This document shows, in pieces, positions 27,568 through 36,683 of a stretch of DNA of 52,797 nucleotides. Position numbers and translations under genes: made by a program. Within the stretch, counting starts at the first letter, position 1. Every line of letters begins with the position of its first letter. Where the stretch lies: positions 1-52,797 of the forward strand of contig NZ_BJWE01000009.1 of assembly GCF_007990205.1 (NCBI RefSeq), written 5' to 3'. The notes beneath the pieces are model-generated. The model was not told where the DNA came from. It was given only the letters and a program-made list of their open reading frames with translations, and searched no databases. The stretch is from Pediococcus parvulus. GTDB taxonomy: Bacteria; Bacillota; Bacilli; Lactobacillales; Lactobacillaceae.

Positions 27568-28407
27568 ATGAGCGTACTAACTGATACATTCGAGCTTCGC
27601 AATGGCGTCAAGATTCCTAAGGTTGGCTTTGGTACTTGGCAGATTCCTGATGGTGAAGTTACATACAATGCTGTCAAAAACGCCTTGGCAGCTGGTTATC
27701 GTCATATTGATACTGCTTGGCAATATGGCAATGAAGACAGCGTAGGTAAAGCAATTCGGGATTCCGAAATTGCGCGTGACCGAATTTTTGTCACAACTAA
27801 ATTGCCAGCAAAAAGTAAGAGCTACGAAGAAAGTCTGCAATATTTCGAAGAATCCATTAAGAACCTTGGTTTGGATTATGTTGATTTGTTCTTAATTCAT
27901 GCGCCGTGGCCATGGGATGAAATGGGTGCGGATTATTCTAAAGAAAACGTCGAAGTTTGGCGGGCAATGGAAGAGATTTATAAATCAGGTCGTGCAAAGG
28001 CGATTGGAATTTCTAACTTCAATGTTCAGGATCAAAAAAACATTTTGGAAAACTGTGAAATTGAACCAATGGTTAATCAGCTTCAGTATTATATTGGGTA
28101 TACGGAAACTGGTAATGTGCGGTTTGCCAAACAAAGCGGCATGTTGGTGGAGGCATTTTCTCCATTGGCAACGGGTTACTTATTGCATAATCAAGATGTA
28201 GCAGATATTGCCAAGAATAATCATGTGTCGGTGGCACAGTTGGCCATTAAGTACTGTTTGCAGCATAATATTGTGCCGTTGCCAAAGGCGATTAACCCAA
28301 CCCATATTGAGGAAAATACTAATTTAGATTTTGTGATTCCGGATGAAGATATGGAAACGTTGGATAGCTTGGTGGATACGGCGCCGGGTGAGGACCATAA
28401 CGAGTAA
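27568..28407 (+). CDS. Aldo/keto reductase
   Basis: 279-aa NADPH-dependent oxidoreductase of the AKR5-like bacterial group. The full catalytic tetrad is visible: Asp48 and Tyr53 (HIDTAWQYGNE), Lys78 (TTKLP), His111 (LIHAPWPW). IGISNF and the C-terminal NADPH-binding PLPKAINPTHIEEN are present. The start at 27568 (MSVLTDTF) has GGAGAG eight nt upstream; an ATG 13 codons earlier is in frame but has no ribosome site. Its stop codon coincides with the edge of a palindromic repeat. It probably reduces small carbonyls (2,5-diketogluconate/methylglyoxal type). Confidence 0.9.
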   Translation: MSVLTDTFELRNGVKIPKVGFGTWQIPDGEVTYNAVKNALAAGYRHIDTAWQYGNEDSVGKAIRDSEIARDRIFVTTKLPAKSKSYEESLQYFEESIKNLGLDYVDLFLIHAPWPWDEMGADYSKENVEVWRAMEEIYKSGRAKAIGISNFNVQDQKNILENCEIEPMVNQLQYYIGYTETGNVRFAKQSGMLVEAFSPLATGYLLHNQDVADIAKNNHVSVAQLAIKYCLQHNIVPLPKAINPTHIEENTNLDFVIPDEDMETLDSLVDTAPGEDHNE

Positions 28408-28517
28408 GTGCGTGAGACAAGTCGGTAAAAGGCAGATAATAAGCATGATGGAGGCGGGATCGCAATCCCGCAGGAATCGTGCTTATTATCTGCCTTTTGA
28501 CTTGTCGAGCGGTCCTA
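28406..28517 (-). repeat. Palindromic repeat, complete copy in reverse orientation
   Basis: Same family as the 17965-18432 array, read on the minus strand: it opens TTTTAGGAC and closes CACGCACTT. Stems: outer GACAAGTC/GACTTGTC, a 19-bp middle stem (AAAAGGCAGATAATAAGCA with its complement), tip GCGGGAT-N4-ATCCCGC. It starts on the stop codon of the aldo/keto reductase gene and could act as its terminator or mRNA stabiliser. Confidence 0.85.
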
Positions 28518-28520
28518 AAA

Positions 28521-28612
28521 AAGCAACCAAAAGATGTGACGGATGCAGGATGAAGTCCTGCTGGAGTCATACTTATATTGCCGGTCTTGTTTTGCGGAGC
28601 TGTCCTCAACTA
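28521..28612 (-). repeat. Palindromic repeat, degenerate copy
   Basis: Minus strand keeps GAGGACAGC at one end and a tip GCAGGA-N5-TCCTGC, but the two long arms no longer match. Confidence 0.55.
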
Positions 28613-28623
28613 TAAAAGATTAA

Positions 28624-28712
28624 AACTAAGAGTACGAGCTGACGCGGGATCGCAATCCCGCAGGAATCATGCTTATTATCTGCCTTTTGACTTGTCGAAC
28701 GGTCCTAAAACT
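28624..28712 (-). repeat. Palindromic repeat, half copy
   Basis: From the tip (GCGGGATCGCAATCCCGC) to the TTTTAGGAC end it is nearly identical to the 28406-28517 copy. The other arm is replaced by unrelated sequence, so the long stem cannot form. The rest of the interval to 28775 holds only a small hairpin (28752-28772) after the next minus-strand gene. Confidence 0.65.
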
Positions 28713-28775
28713 CAATGAAAAAGCAATCAAAGATCTGAAACCAAGATTCCTCAAACAATAATTTTGTTTGAACCC

Positions 28776-29495
28776 TTACAAATCCACGCCACCATCAATT
28801 CGCATAACTTGTCCTGTCATAAAGTCATTTTCCATACAGTACAAATAAGCCGATGCTACTTCCGCAATAGTCCCTACTCGTTTTAGCGGCACATTTTCGG
28901 CAAACTGCGATTCTTGCGTTTCAAGAGAACTTGCTGATAGTTCTCGCCACAATCCTGTTGGCGTCCAAGTTGGTGAAACTGCATTGACTCGGTAATTTGG
29001 TGCTAATTCAACTGCCAAGCCCGCGACCATCGTATTGATCGCTTGATTTCCAATAATCGCACCAGACGCATCACTTGGGTGACCACCTGAACCCGATGTA
29101 AAAATTAAGGAACCCTTTTTGTTAAGATGCTTACTGGCAATTTGAGCTACCTGCAAATTCACAAAAAACTTATCCTCAATCGTTTTACGAATTAAGTCTA
29201 AAGAACTATCCAAAAAGCCACCGCCCATTGCACCCCCGAGTGTGGAAATCACATGATCAAACGGTTCATTTTCTTCAAAAAAAGAATTTAACGATTTTGC
29301 ATCTTGCGCATCAAAAGCTTTGCCAGAAATATTTGGATATTTTTCTGTATTTTCAATCAAAAATTCATTTAATCGTTCTTGATTGTGACCAACAACACTC
29401 ACTTGAGCACCTTTCTTAGAAGCTAGTTTAGCGACTTTACCACCAAATCCTGAAGTCCCACCAATTATTAATACGCGTTTCTTATTTAAAGTCAT
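28776..29495 (-). CDS. SDR-fold oxidoreductase lacking the usual Tyr/Lys
   Basis: 239 aa, classical SDR length. The Rossmann NAD(P) motif GGTSGFGG (12-19) is intact, with VNLQVAQIA and the C-terminal RVNAVSPTWTPTG and MRIDGG. The catalytic site is altered: where YxxxK is expected the sequence reads IIGNQ (147-151), so both Tyr and Lys are missing, while the Ser region (FTSGSGG) remains. It may be a binding protein, a regulator, or use another chemistry. AGGGAGAAAATA precedes the ATG. A TATACT -10 lies at about 29524. Confidence 0.85.
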   Translation of the reverse strand: MTLNKKRVLIIGGTSGFGGKVAKLASKKGAQVSVVGHNQERLNEFLIENTEKYPNISGKAFDAQDAKSLNSFFEENEPFDHVISTLGGAMGGGFLDSSLDLIRKTIEDKFFVNLQVAQIASKHLNKKGSLIFTSGSGGHPSDASGAIIGNQAINTMVAGLAVELAPNYRVNAVSPTWTPTGLWRELSASSLETQESQFAENVPLKRVGTIAEVASAYLYCMENDFMTGQVMRIDGGVDL

Positions 29496-29580
29496 TATTT
29501 TCTCCCTATCAGTTAATGGCTTAAGTATAAAGAAAGAAAAATTAATTTACGAACATTTGCATTGATCAACTAAAATAAAA

Positions 29581-30105
29581 TTAAAATATTTTGTACCACT
29601 GTAGTGCAACACTGATATTAGGATTGGCTGTATAAAACAGGGTATCCACACCACCAAGTTTCATTCCTTGTTTTTGATAAAACTGGCACGCATTTAGATT
29701 ATCATCTTGCGCTTCCAATTGAAGACCCACATGCTTATTATCCCGCGCCCATTTTTCAGCAGCATCAAATAATTGTTGCCCAATTCCTGCATGACGATGG
29801 CCTGCCTGAATGGCAATATTTTCAATGTAGCAAAACTTATTCCAGTTCCTAAACATTCGAATTTGACCCACATTTTTGCCGTCCAAATAGGCAAAGTACA
29901 ACTGCTTTTGTGGATCGGCTAAATACGAAGCATCTGGTTTTTCAGCGGGAAATTTAGTTGCTTTGGCCGTTTCAAAGGGGATTTCTTTAATTGTCCACCG
30001 CCCATCTTTCAAGCTTGGAACAACCCGTCCTGTTAGCTCAAATTGCGTGTTTGAAGCATCCCAATCTGCCATGTTTTCTTTGTTTAATGCGACTATTTTT
30101 AACAT
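29581..30105 (-). CDS. GNAT acetyltransferase, streptothricin-acetyltransferase-like
   Basis: 174-aa GNAT enzyme. Motif A is IENIAIQAGHRHAGIGQQLF (acetyl-CoA pyrophosphate loop), followed by AAEKWARDN and LQLEAQDDNLNACQFYQKQG. The end ...SVALQWYKIF resembles SatA-type proteins, which acetylate streptothricin. Many such proteins have other amine substrates, so resistance is only a suggestion. It is transcribed divergently from the DUF2075 gene, with start regions about 80 nt apart. Confidence 0.8.
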   Translation of the reverse strand: MLKIVALNKENMADWDASNTQFELTGRVVPSLKDGRWTIKEIPFETAKATKFPAEKPDASYLADPQKQLYFAYLDGKNVGQIRMFRNWNKFCYIENIAIQAGHRHAGIGQQLFDAAEKWARDNKHVGLQLEAQDDNLNACQFYQKQGMKLGGVDTLFYTANPNISVALQWYKIF

Positions 30106-30180
30106 TCTATATAAATCCTTTCCTTATCAAGTGAATGTGAAAAGTATACCACTTTGAAGGATCTCGCTTTTTGGCTTACT

Positions 30181-31416
30181 ATGAAATTAGGACATTTTAA
30201 GAAAGAAGGTCTTCAATTGACGCCAAAGCAGCTCAATGACGCGCGTTACAAACTGTCGCCATTTAAGAAATTATCACCAGAACAACTTAATTTAAAAAAT
30301 AAAATCATGACTTTTATTAATGCGCACCTTGGTCAATCTAAACATGCCGTTTTTACCATTTATGGCGAAGCGGGAACTGGTAAAAGCGTTGTTTTAAGTC
30401 AGATCTTTAACGATCTTCAAACCGCAGCACGTAGCAAGGTAGACGATCCTTTAAACGGTACAAAAAACGTTTTTCTGGTGAACCATCCCGAGATTTTGAA
30501 AGTTTATCAAGAAATTGCTGGCGAGCAACCACACCTGTTTAAAAAGGACTTTGATCGCCCCACCTCTTTTATCAATCGTCGCAACAAGGATCATCTAACT
30601 TACGACATTGCCATCATTGATGAAGCCCATCTTTTATTGTCGCGACCGGATCGTTACAACAATTTTGATCAACAAAATCAATTAGTCGAAATTATCAAGC
30701 ACAGCAAAATTGTAGTTTTAGTATTCGATGAAAACCAAGTTTTAAAAACCAAAAGCTACTGGGATCGCGCACGTTTATCCCAAATCGTTCAGCCCTATTC
30801 GCATGAGGAATACGTCCTGCACGATCAGTTTCGAATGCAGGTCGATCCCAAGCTAGTCACTTGGATCGATGAATTCACACATGGCCACCTCACCCCAGTT
30901 CCACAGCACAGGGACGATCACTTCGATTTTCGGATTTTTGACGATGCCGAAGCAATGCACCAGTTAATAATCAAACAAAATCAAAAAGTCGGTTTATCCA
31001 GAATCGTTTCAACGACTGGCTATCCTTCCAAATTAGACGGGGGCAAACATTATATTGTAGAAGGTAACTTTAAGTTGCCATGGGATCAGTATAATTATTC
31101 ACGGCAGTCCTGGGCCGAAAAACCAGAAACCATTAATGAAGTTGGGTCAATCTATACGGTTCAAGGATTTGACCTGAATTATGTTGGCGTTATTTTGGGA
31201 CCGCCGATCGAATATGATCCGGAAACTGATGGCGTCACGATTAATTTAGCCAAAGTCACGGATAGTGAGATCTTTAAAAAACGGGCTGATTTAACGGATC
31301 CTAAAGAGCTCACTAAAATCAAAAAACAACTTATTATGAACACCCTTAATGTGCTCTTAAAACGTGGTGTTCGAGGTTTGTATATTTATGCGAGTCAATC
31401 TGCTTTGCGAAAATGA
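30181..31416 (+). CDS. DUF2075 P-loop ATPase/helicase-like protein
   Basis: 411 aa from the ATG at 30181. Walker A YGEAGTGKSVVL (about 61-72), Walker B IAIIDEAHLLL, a HDQFRMQ motif and a C-terminal GSIYTVQGFDLNYVGVILG, giving a superfamily-1-like helicase order without accessory domains. DUF2075 proteins are of unclear role, sometimes near restriction or repair genes; none is adjacent here. Start uncertain: a TTG at 30154 extends the frame by nine codons, but it overlaps a possible -10 (TATACC), and neither start has a strong ribosome site. Confidence 0.82.
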   Translation: MKLGHFKKEGLQLTPKQLNDARYKLSPFKKLSPEQLNLKNKIMTFINAHLGQSKHAVFTIYGEAGTGKSVVLSQIFNDLQTAARSKVDDPLNGTKNVFLVNHPEILKVYQEIAGEQPHLFKKDFDRPTSFINRRNKDHLTYDIAIIDEAHLLLSRPDRYNNFDQQNQLVEIIKHSKIVVLVFDENQVLKTKSYWDRARLSQIVQPYSHEEYVLHDQFRMQVDPKLVTWIDEFTHGHLTPVPQHRDDHFDFRIFDDAEAMHQLIIKQNQKVGLSRIVSTTGYPSKLDGGKHYIVEGNFKLPWDQYNYSRQSWAEKPETINEVGSIYTVQGFDLNYVGVILGPPIEYDPETDGVTINLAKVTDSEIFKKRADLTDPKELTKIKKQLIMNTLNVLLKRGVRGLYIYASQSALRK

Positions 31417-31434
31417 CTTTCACAACTTTAACTC

Positions 31435-31474
31435 AAAAAACTAATTAACAGAAGTTTCTGCTAATTAGTTTTTT
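31435..31474. terminator. Bidirectional terminator
   Basis: AAAAAACTAATTA / TAATTAGTTTTTT with an inner AGAA/TTCT pair; serves the converging DUF2075 and old-yellow-enzyme genes. Confidence 0.92.
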
Positions 31475-31477
31475 AGC

Positions 31478-32602
31478 CTATGCACTTGTAATATGAATTG
31501 TCTTGCTAAAGCCTTGATTCAAGAATTCCCATAAAGGTGTGGTAATCCCCAATTCTTCTAGATCACTGGGTGACAACTCATAGCGAATGGCATCCTCATC
31601 ACCTGCGATCACTTTTTGAACCCAGTTTGGTTCCCGGATAAGTTCTTGGCCCATTGCCGCAAACTCAAACCCATCGGCAATCACCTTTTCGGCTTCGACT
31701 GGTTTTGTAATCTGACCAACCACAATCATTGGCACTTTATGATCGACTACTTTTTGAATCTTTTCAATCAGTGGCTGACTGTCAGTTTTGTCATTTGCAG
31801 AAGTTTGCCAAACCTGATTCAACGAAACGTGAAGATAATCAATTCCACTTTCAATTAAGGAAGGAATCAACGCCAATGTATCCGCAATTCGGATCCCTGG
31901 ATTCTCAATTTCTTCCGGTGAAATTCGATATCCCACAATAAATGTGGCTGGCGCATATTTGTTAACGACGCGCCGAACCTCTTCAACAACACCTACTGGG
32001 AAGTTCATTCGTTGATCCAACGTACCACCCCATTGATCGCGACGACGATTAGAATGAGGAGAGAAAAACTGTTGAATAAGATAAGTATTGGCACCATGAA
32101 TCTCAACACCATCAAAACCCGCATTAATTGCGCGTTTTGTTGCGCTACCGAAATCTTTGATCACTTCTTCGACTTCTTCTTCGCTCAGTTCGCGTGGCGT
32201 CTCAGAATCCGGCCGTAATGCTTTGACAGCACTAGCACTAACCGGTTGCTCACCACGTAAAATTGCGCTGTTAGTCATCCGGCCAGCATCAAAAATCTGG
32301 AGGATTGCCTTAGCACCGCGGCTCTTTATTGCTGAAGCTAAACGTGCTAATTGGGCAACATCTTGATCTTTGTTAACTGCTAGTTCACCTTCGAAACCCT
32401 TACCAAGTTCCGAAACGTTCGCACAGCCCGTAATCTCAATACCAACTCCGCCGGCTCGTTTCCGATAGTATTCAATCTCATCATTAGAAACCACGCCATC
32501 CTCGAAAGCACTCCGTTCTGTCATTGGTGGCATGACAATGCGGTTCCGCACGGTTGCGCCATTTGCAAAAGTAAACGGATCTAAAAATTTATAATCTGAC
32601 AT
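31478..32602 (-). CDS. Old yellow enzyme family NADH:flavin oxidoreductase
   Basis: 374-aa FMN-dependent ene-reductase on a TIM barrel. NRIVMPPMTE at the N-terminus (FMN loop), GVEIHGANTYLIQQFFSPHSN (substrate/FMN His and Asn), RRDQWGGTLDQRM, and VVGQITKP near the C-terminal phosphate site. It reduces C=C bonds of enones or 2,4-dienoyl compounds; the physiological substrate is unknown. Upstream, a TATAAT (about 32640) and a palindrome at 32654-32670 suggest a regulated promoter. Confidence 0.9.
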   Translation of the reverse strand: MSDYKFLDPFTFANGATVRNRIVMPPMTERSAFEDGVVSNDEIEYYRKRAGGVGIEITGCANVSELGKGFEGELAVNKDQDVAQLARLASAIKSRGAKAILQIFDAGRMTNSAILRGEQPVSASAVKALRPDSETPRELSEEEVEEVIKDFGSATKRAINAGFDGVEIHGANTYLIQQFFSPHSNRRRDQWGGTLDQRMNFPVGVVEEVRRVVNKYAPATFIVGYRISPEEIENPGIRIADTLALIPSLIESGIDYLHVSLNQVWQTSANDKTDSQPLIEKIQKVVDHKVPMIVVGQITKPVEAEKVIADGFEFAAMGQELIREPNWVQKVIAGDEDAIRYELSPSDLEELGITTPLWEFLNQGFSKTIHITSA

Positions 32603-32653
32603 AGAGTCATCCCTTTTTTATAATTTAATCACTTTTATTATAGCCTCAAACGC

Positions 32654-32670
32654 ATCATAACTTGTATGAT
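32654..32670. promoter_or_regulatory. Palindrome in the OYE promoter
   Basis: ATCATA-ACTTG-TATGAT, a 6-5-6 inverted repeat just upstream of the -10 (TATAAT) on the minus strand; a plausible MarR- or HxlR-type operator. The remaining bases to 32760 hold nothing recognised. Confidence 0.4.
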
Positions 32671-32766
32671 TTGGCTTGCAAATCTGTTTATTGCCACATA
32701 TTCACAGCTTCAAATTAGAATCAAAAATCACAAATTCTCAATAGAAAATCTTTTCTGAAAAATTAC

Positions 32767-32796
32767 TTGGTATTTTCAAAATTTATCCGATATAAT
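32767..32796 (+). promoter_or_regulatory. Promoter of MFS gene
   Basis: -35 TTGGTA, 18-bp spacer, -10 TATAAT. It implies a leader of about 155 nt. Confidence 0.6.
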
Positions 32797-32810
32797 GAGA
32801 AAGTAAACAA

Positions 32811-32953
32811 AACTGAAGCACATATATTTTTGTGCTCAATGTTCGACTTCCAACAGAAGATATTCAGCGGTTTTAACAAATTAACCTCCAATTCTAGTGA
32901 AAGTGCAACATACCTTATTAAGGTATATGGTGCTTCAGTTAGAATTCTGGAGG
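32811..32953 (+). ncRNA. Structured 5' leader with anti-Shine-Dalgarno of the MFS gene
   Basis: CCTCCAATTCTA (32885-32896) can pair with TAGAAT-TC-TGGAGG (32940-32953), hiding the ribosome site TGGAGG. A 7-bp hairpin ATACCTT/AAGGTAT (32910-32926) nests inside. A competing long-range stem joins ACTGAAGCAC-ATATA (32812-32826) with its complement at 32924-32939; it crosses and would break the first fold. The 5' arm can also form a local hairpin (AGCACA/TGTGCT). This is the layout of a translational switch. No leader peptide with a ribosome site was seen. Confidence 0.55.
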
Positions 32954-32960
32954 TTTTTTT

Positions 32961-34358
32961 ATGCAAGAAACATCATCAATTAGTACGAAAACGAAATTAT
33001 CCATTGTGGGGACCGCTGGCTTGGCCTTCTGTGGAGTTCTGGTCGAAACAGCCATGAACGTCACCTTTCCGACTTTAATGGCTCAGTTTCATGAAAGCTT
33101 AAATAACGTCCAATGGGTCACGACCGCCTACTTGTTAGTCGTAGCAGCAACGATGACCGTCACTGCGTTTGTTCAACGTCGGTTTAAGTTTAAAACGATT
33201 TTGAGTGCGGCCGGTATTTTATTTATTTTGGGAATTCTATTTTCTGGTTCTGCCAGTTCACTGACATTTCTATTAATTGGTAGAATTATTCAAGGAATCA
33301 GTACTGGCTTGACCATGCCGCTCATGTTTGCCATCATTATGCAACAGATTCCTCTCAGCAAGCAAGGCCAATATGTCGGAACAGCCGGTATGGTTGTCGC
33401 CTTTGCACCATCCCTAGGTCCAACATATGGAGGTTTTATTACTCAAATGTATAACTGGCCACTAATTTTCTGGATAACCTTGCCGATCGGTGTCGTCAGC
33501 TGTGTACTGGCTATTTCGACCATTCAACAAGGCCAGTCACCAGTCAAAAGTAGTTTTCCGTTTGCTCAATTTATTTTGATCTTTTTGGGCCTGACAGGTC
33601 TTACTTTGGCCATCAATCACGCTGGTAGTGGTAGTTTAACAACCCCACTTGTATATGGAAATTTCATTTTTGGCTTTTTGTGTTTTGCCATTTTCGTCAT
33701 TCTGTCACTTCGAAGTAGTCAGCCTTTAATTAATATTCATATTTTCAAAAACTCGCTTTTTACCCGAGCTGTACTAATTTACTTTTTGATCCAATTTGTG
33801 CAAATTGGTTTGACTTTTGTACTGCCAACCTTCGCCCAACTCTCCCTGAAGAAAGGTGTGATGCTGTCGGGTATGATGTTACTGGCTGGTAGTTTATTTT
33901 CTGCAGTTGTCGCTCCCCTAACTGGTCAATTACTCGATCGCTACTCACCAAAAATACCATTTTCAATTGGGGCAATATTCATTTTGTTGGGGATTGGACT
34001 CCTGCTTATCTTTACAAACTACCTGTCAACTACCACAATCGTTATTTTCTATACAGTTTACATGTTAGGATTCAGCTTTTTATTCAACAATTCGTTAACC
34101 TTTGGCCTGCAACAATTAAAGCCCGCCCAAATTGGTGATGGTAACGCAATTTTTAATACTTTACAACAATATTCGGGATCACTAGGGACTGCGATTGCTT
34201 CAACAATTTTAGCAATGACCGCTCAGAAATATCCTAACCTGTCAGAAGTTAAGCAAACCGTGGTTGGTAGCCACTCTGTTATCCTATTCTTTGCCGCGTT
34301 GTGTGTGCTCGCAACCATATTAATTACCTCTTTACCCAAGAAAATTACTAAAAACTAA
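32961..34358 (+). CDS. MFS multidrug efflux transporter, DHA2 (14-segment) type
   Basis: 465 aa, about 14 membrane segments, EmrB/QacA-like. MNVTFPTLMAQFHESLNNVQWVTTAYLL in the first helices (DHA2 opening), GRIIQGISTGLTMPL (motif B/C region), and MVVAFAPSLGPTYGGFI (motif C, antiporter type). It should export lipophilic or cationic drugs by proton antiport. TGGAGG precedes the ATG, but the leader can mask it, so expression is probably induced after transcription. A bidirectional terminator follows. Confidence 0.9.
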   Translation: MQETSSISTKTKLSIVGTAGLAFCGVLVETAMNVTFPTLMAQFHESLNNVQWVTTAYLLVVAATMTVTAFVQRRFKFKTILSAAGILFILGILFSGSASSLTFLLIGRIIQGISTGLTMPLMFAIIMQQIPLSKQGQYVGTAGMVVAFAPSLGPTYGGFITQMYNWPLIFWITLPIGVVSCVLAISTIQQGQSPVKSSFPFAQFILIFLGLTGLTLAINHAGSGSLTTPLVYGNFIFGFLCFAIFVILSLRSSQPLINIHIFKNSLFTRAVLIYFLIQFVQIGLTFVLPTFAQLSLKKGVMLSGMMLLAGSLFSAVVAPLTGQLLDRYSPKIPFSIGAIFILLGIGLLLIFTNYLSTTTIVIFYTVYMLGFSFLFNNSLTFGLQQLKPAQIGDGNAIFNTLQQYSGSLGTAIASTILAMTAQKYPNLSEVKQTVVGSHSVILFFAALCVLATILITSLPKKITKN

Positions 34359-34370
34359 TTTTATAACTCA

Positions 34371-34409
34371 AAAAAATCTCTCCTGATTATAAACCAGAAG
34401 AGATTTTTT
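34371..34409. terminator. Bidirectional terminator between MFS gene and pyr operon
   Basis: AAAAAATCTCT / AGAGATTTTTT with an inner CTG/CAG pair; T runs on both strands. Confidence 0.92.
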
Positions 34410-34416
34410 GTATTCT

Positions 34417-35025
34417 CTATTGCCGCCACTTTTTAAGAATTTCAAGTTCAGTTTCACTAACTTTGTTTTCAGTTTTGGCTACTCTGATTAATGTACTGTA
34501 ATTAGTGACTGTGTGTAATGGTAACGCGGCTTCCCTAAAGTTCACCTCAGCTGCTGATAATTGATAGCTAAAGATGCCAGCTACTCCAATTGCAGTCGCA
34601 TCCGCTTTCTGGACCGCCTGAACAGCTCCTAAAACACTTTGGCCAGTTGAAATAAGATCATCAATGACAACCACTTTTTGACCAGGTTTCAGTACGCCTT
34701 CGGTTTGTTTGCCCTGACCATGATCCTTAGGTTTAGACCGCACATAAATCAGAGGAAGATTCAGTTTTTCGGCCACCCATGCTGCATGCGGAATCCCTGC
34801 CGTAGCGGTACCGGCAATTACTTCTACATCTGGATAATTGGCTTTGATTAATTCTACTAAACCTTTACAAATCAACTGGCGAACTTTAGGATAGGAAATC
34901 GTCAATCGATTATCGCAGTATATTGGACTTTTTAATCCGCTTGCCCAGGTGAATGGATCGTTTGGGCGTAATGCCACCGCGCCAATTTCTAATAAAGAAT
35001 GTGCAACTTGTTCAGCAATTGTCAT
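34417..35025 (-). CDS. pyrE: Orotate phosphoribosyltransferase
   Basis: Joins orotate to PRPP to form OMP, fifth step of UMP synthesis. 202 aa from the ATG at 35025 (MTIAEQVAHSLLEIGAVALR). PRPP loop VVVIDDLISTGQSV, and PIYCDNR near the N-terminus. The longer open frame (to 35112) runs into pyrF and is not the start. It follows the pyrF stop by one nt (TAAGATG) and is the last gene of the operon. Confidence 0.96.
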   Translation of the reverse strand: MTIAEQVAHSLLEIGAVALRPNDPFTWASGLKSPIYCDNRLTISYPKVRQLICKGLVELIKANYPDVEVIAGTATAGIPHAAWVAEKLNLPLIYVRSKPKDHGQGKQTEGVLKPGQKVVVIDDLISTGQSVLGAVQAVQKADATAIGVAGIFSYQLSAAEVNFREAALPLHTVTNYSTLIRVAKTENKVSETELEILKKWRQ

Positions 35026-35026
35026 C

Positions 35027-36683
<1,657 letters not shown>

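Noticed and set aside
32767-33057. Plus-strand ORF of 96 aa spanning the MFS leader
   Set aside because: It overlaps the promoter and the MFS gene in another frame, with no ribosome site at its ATGs; the leader is better explained as RNA structure.
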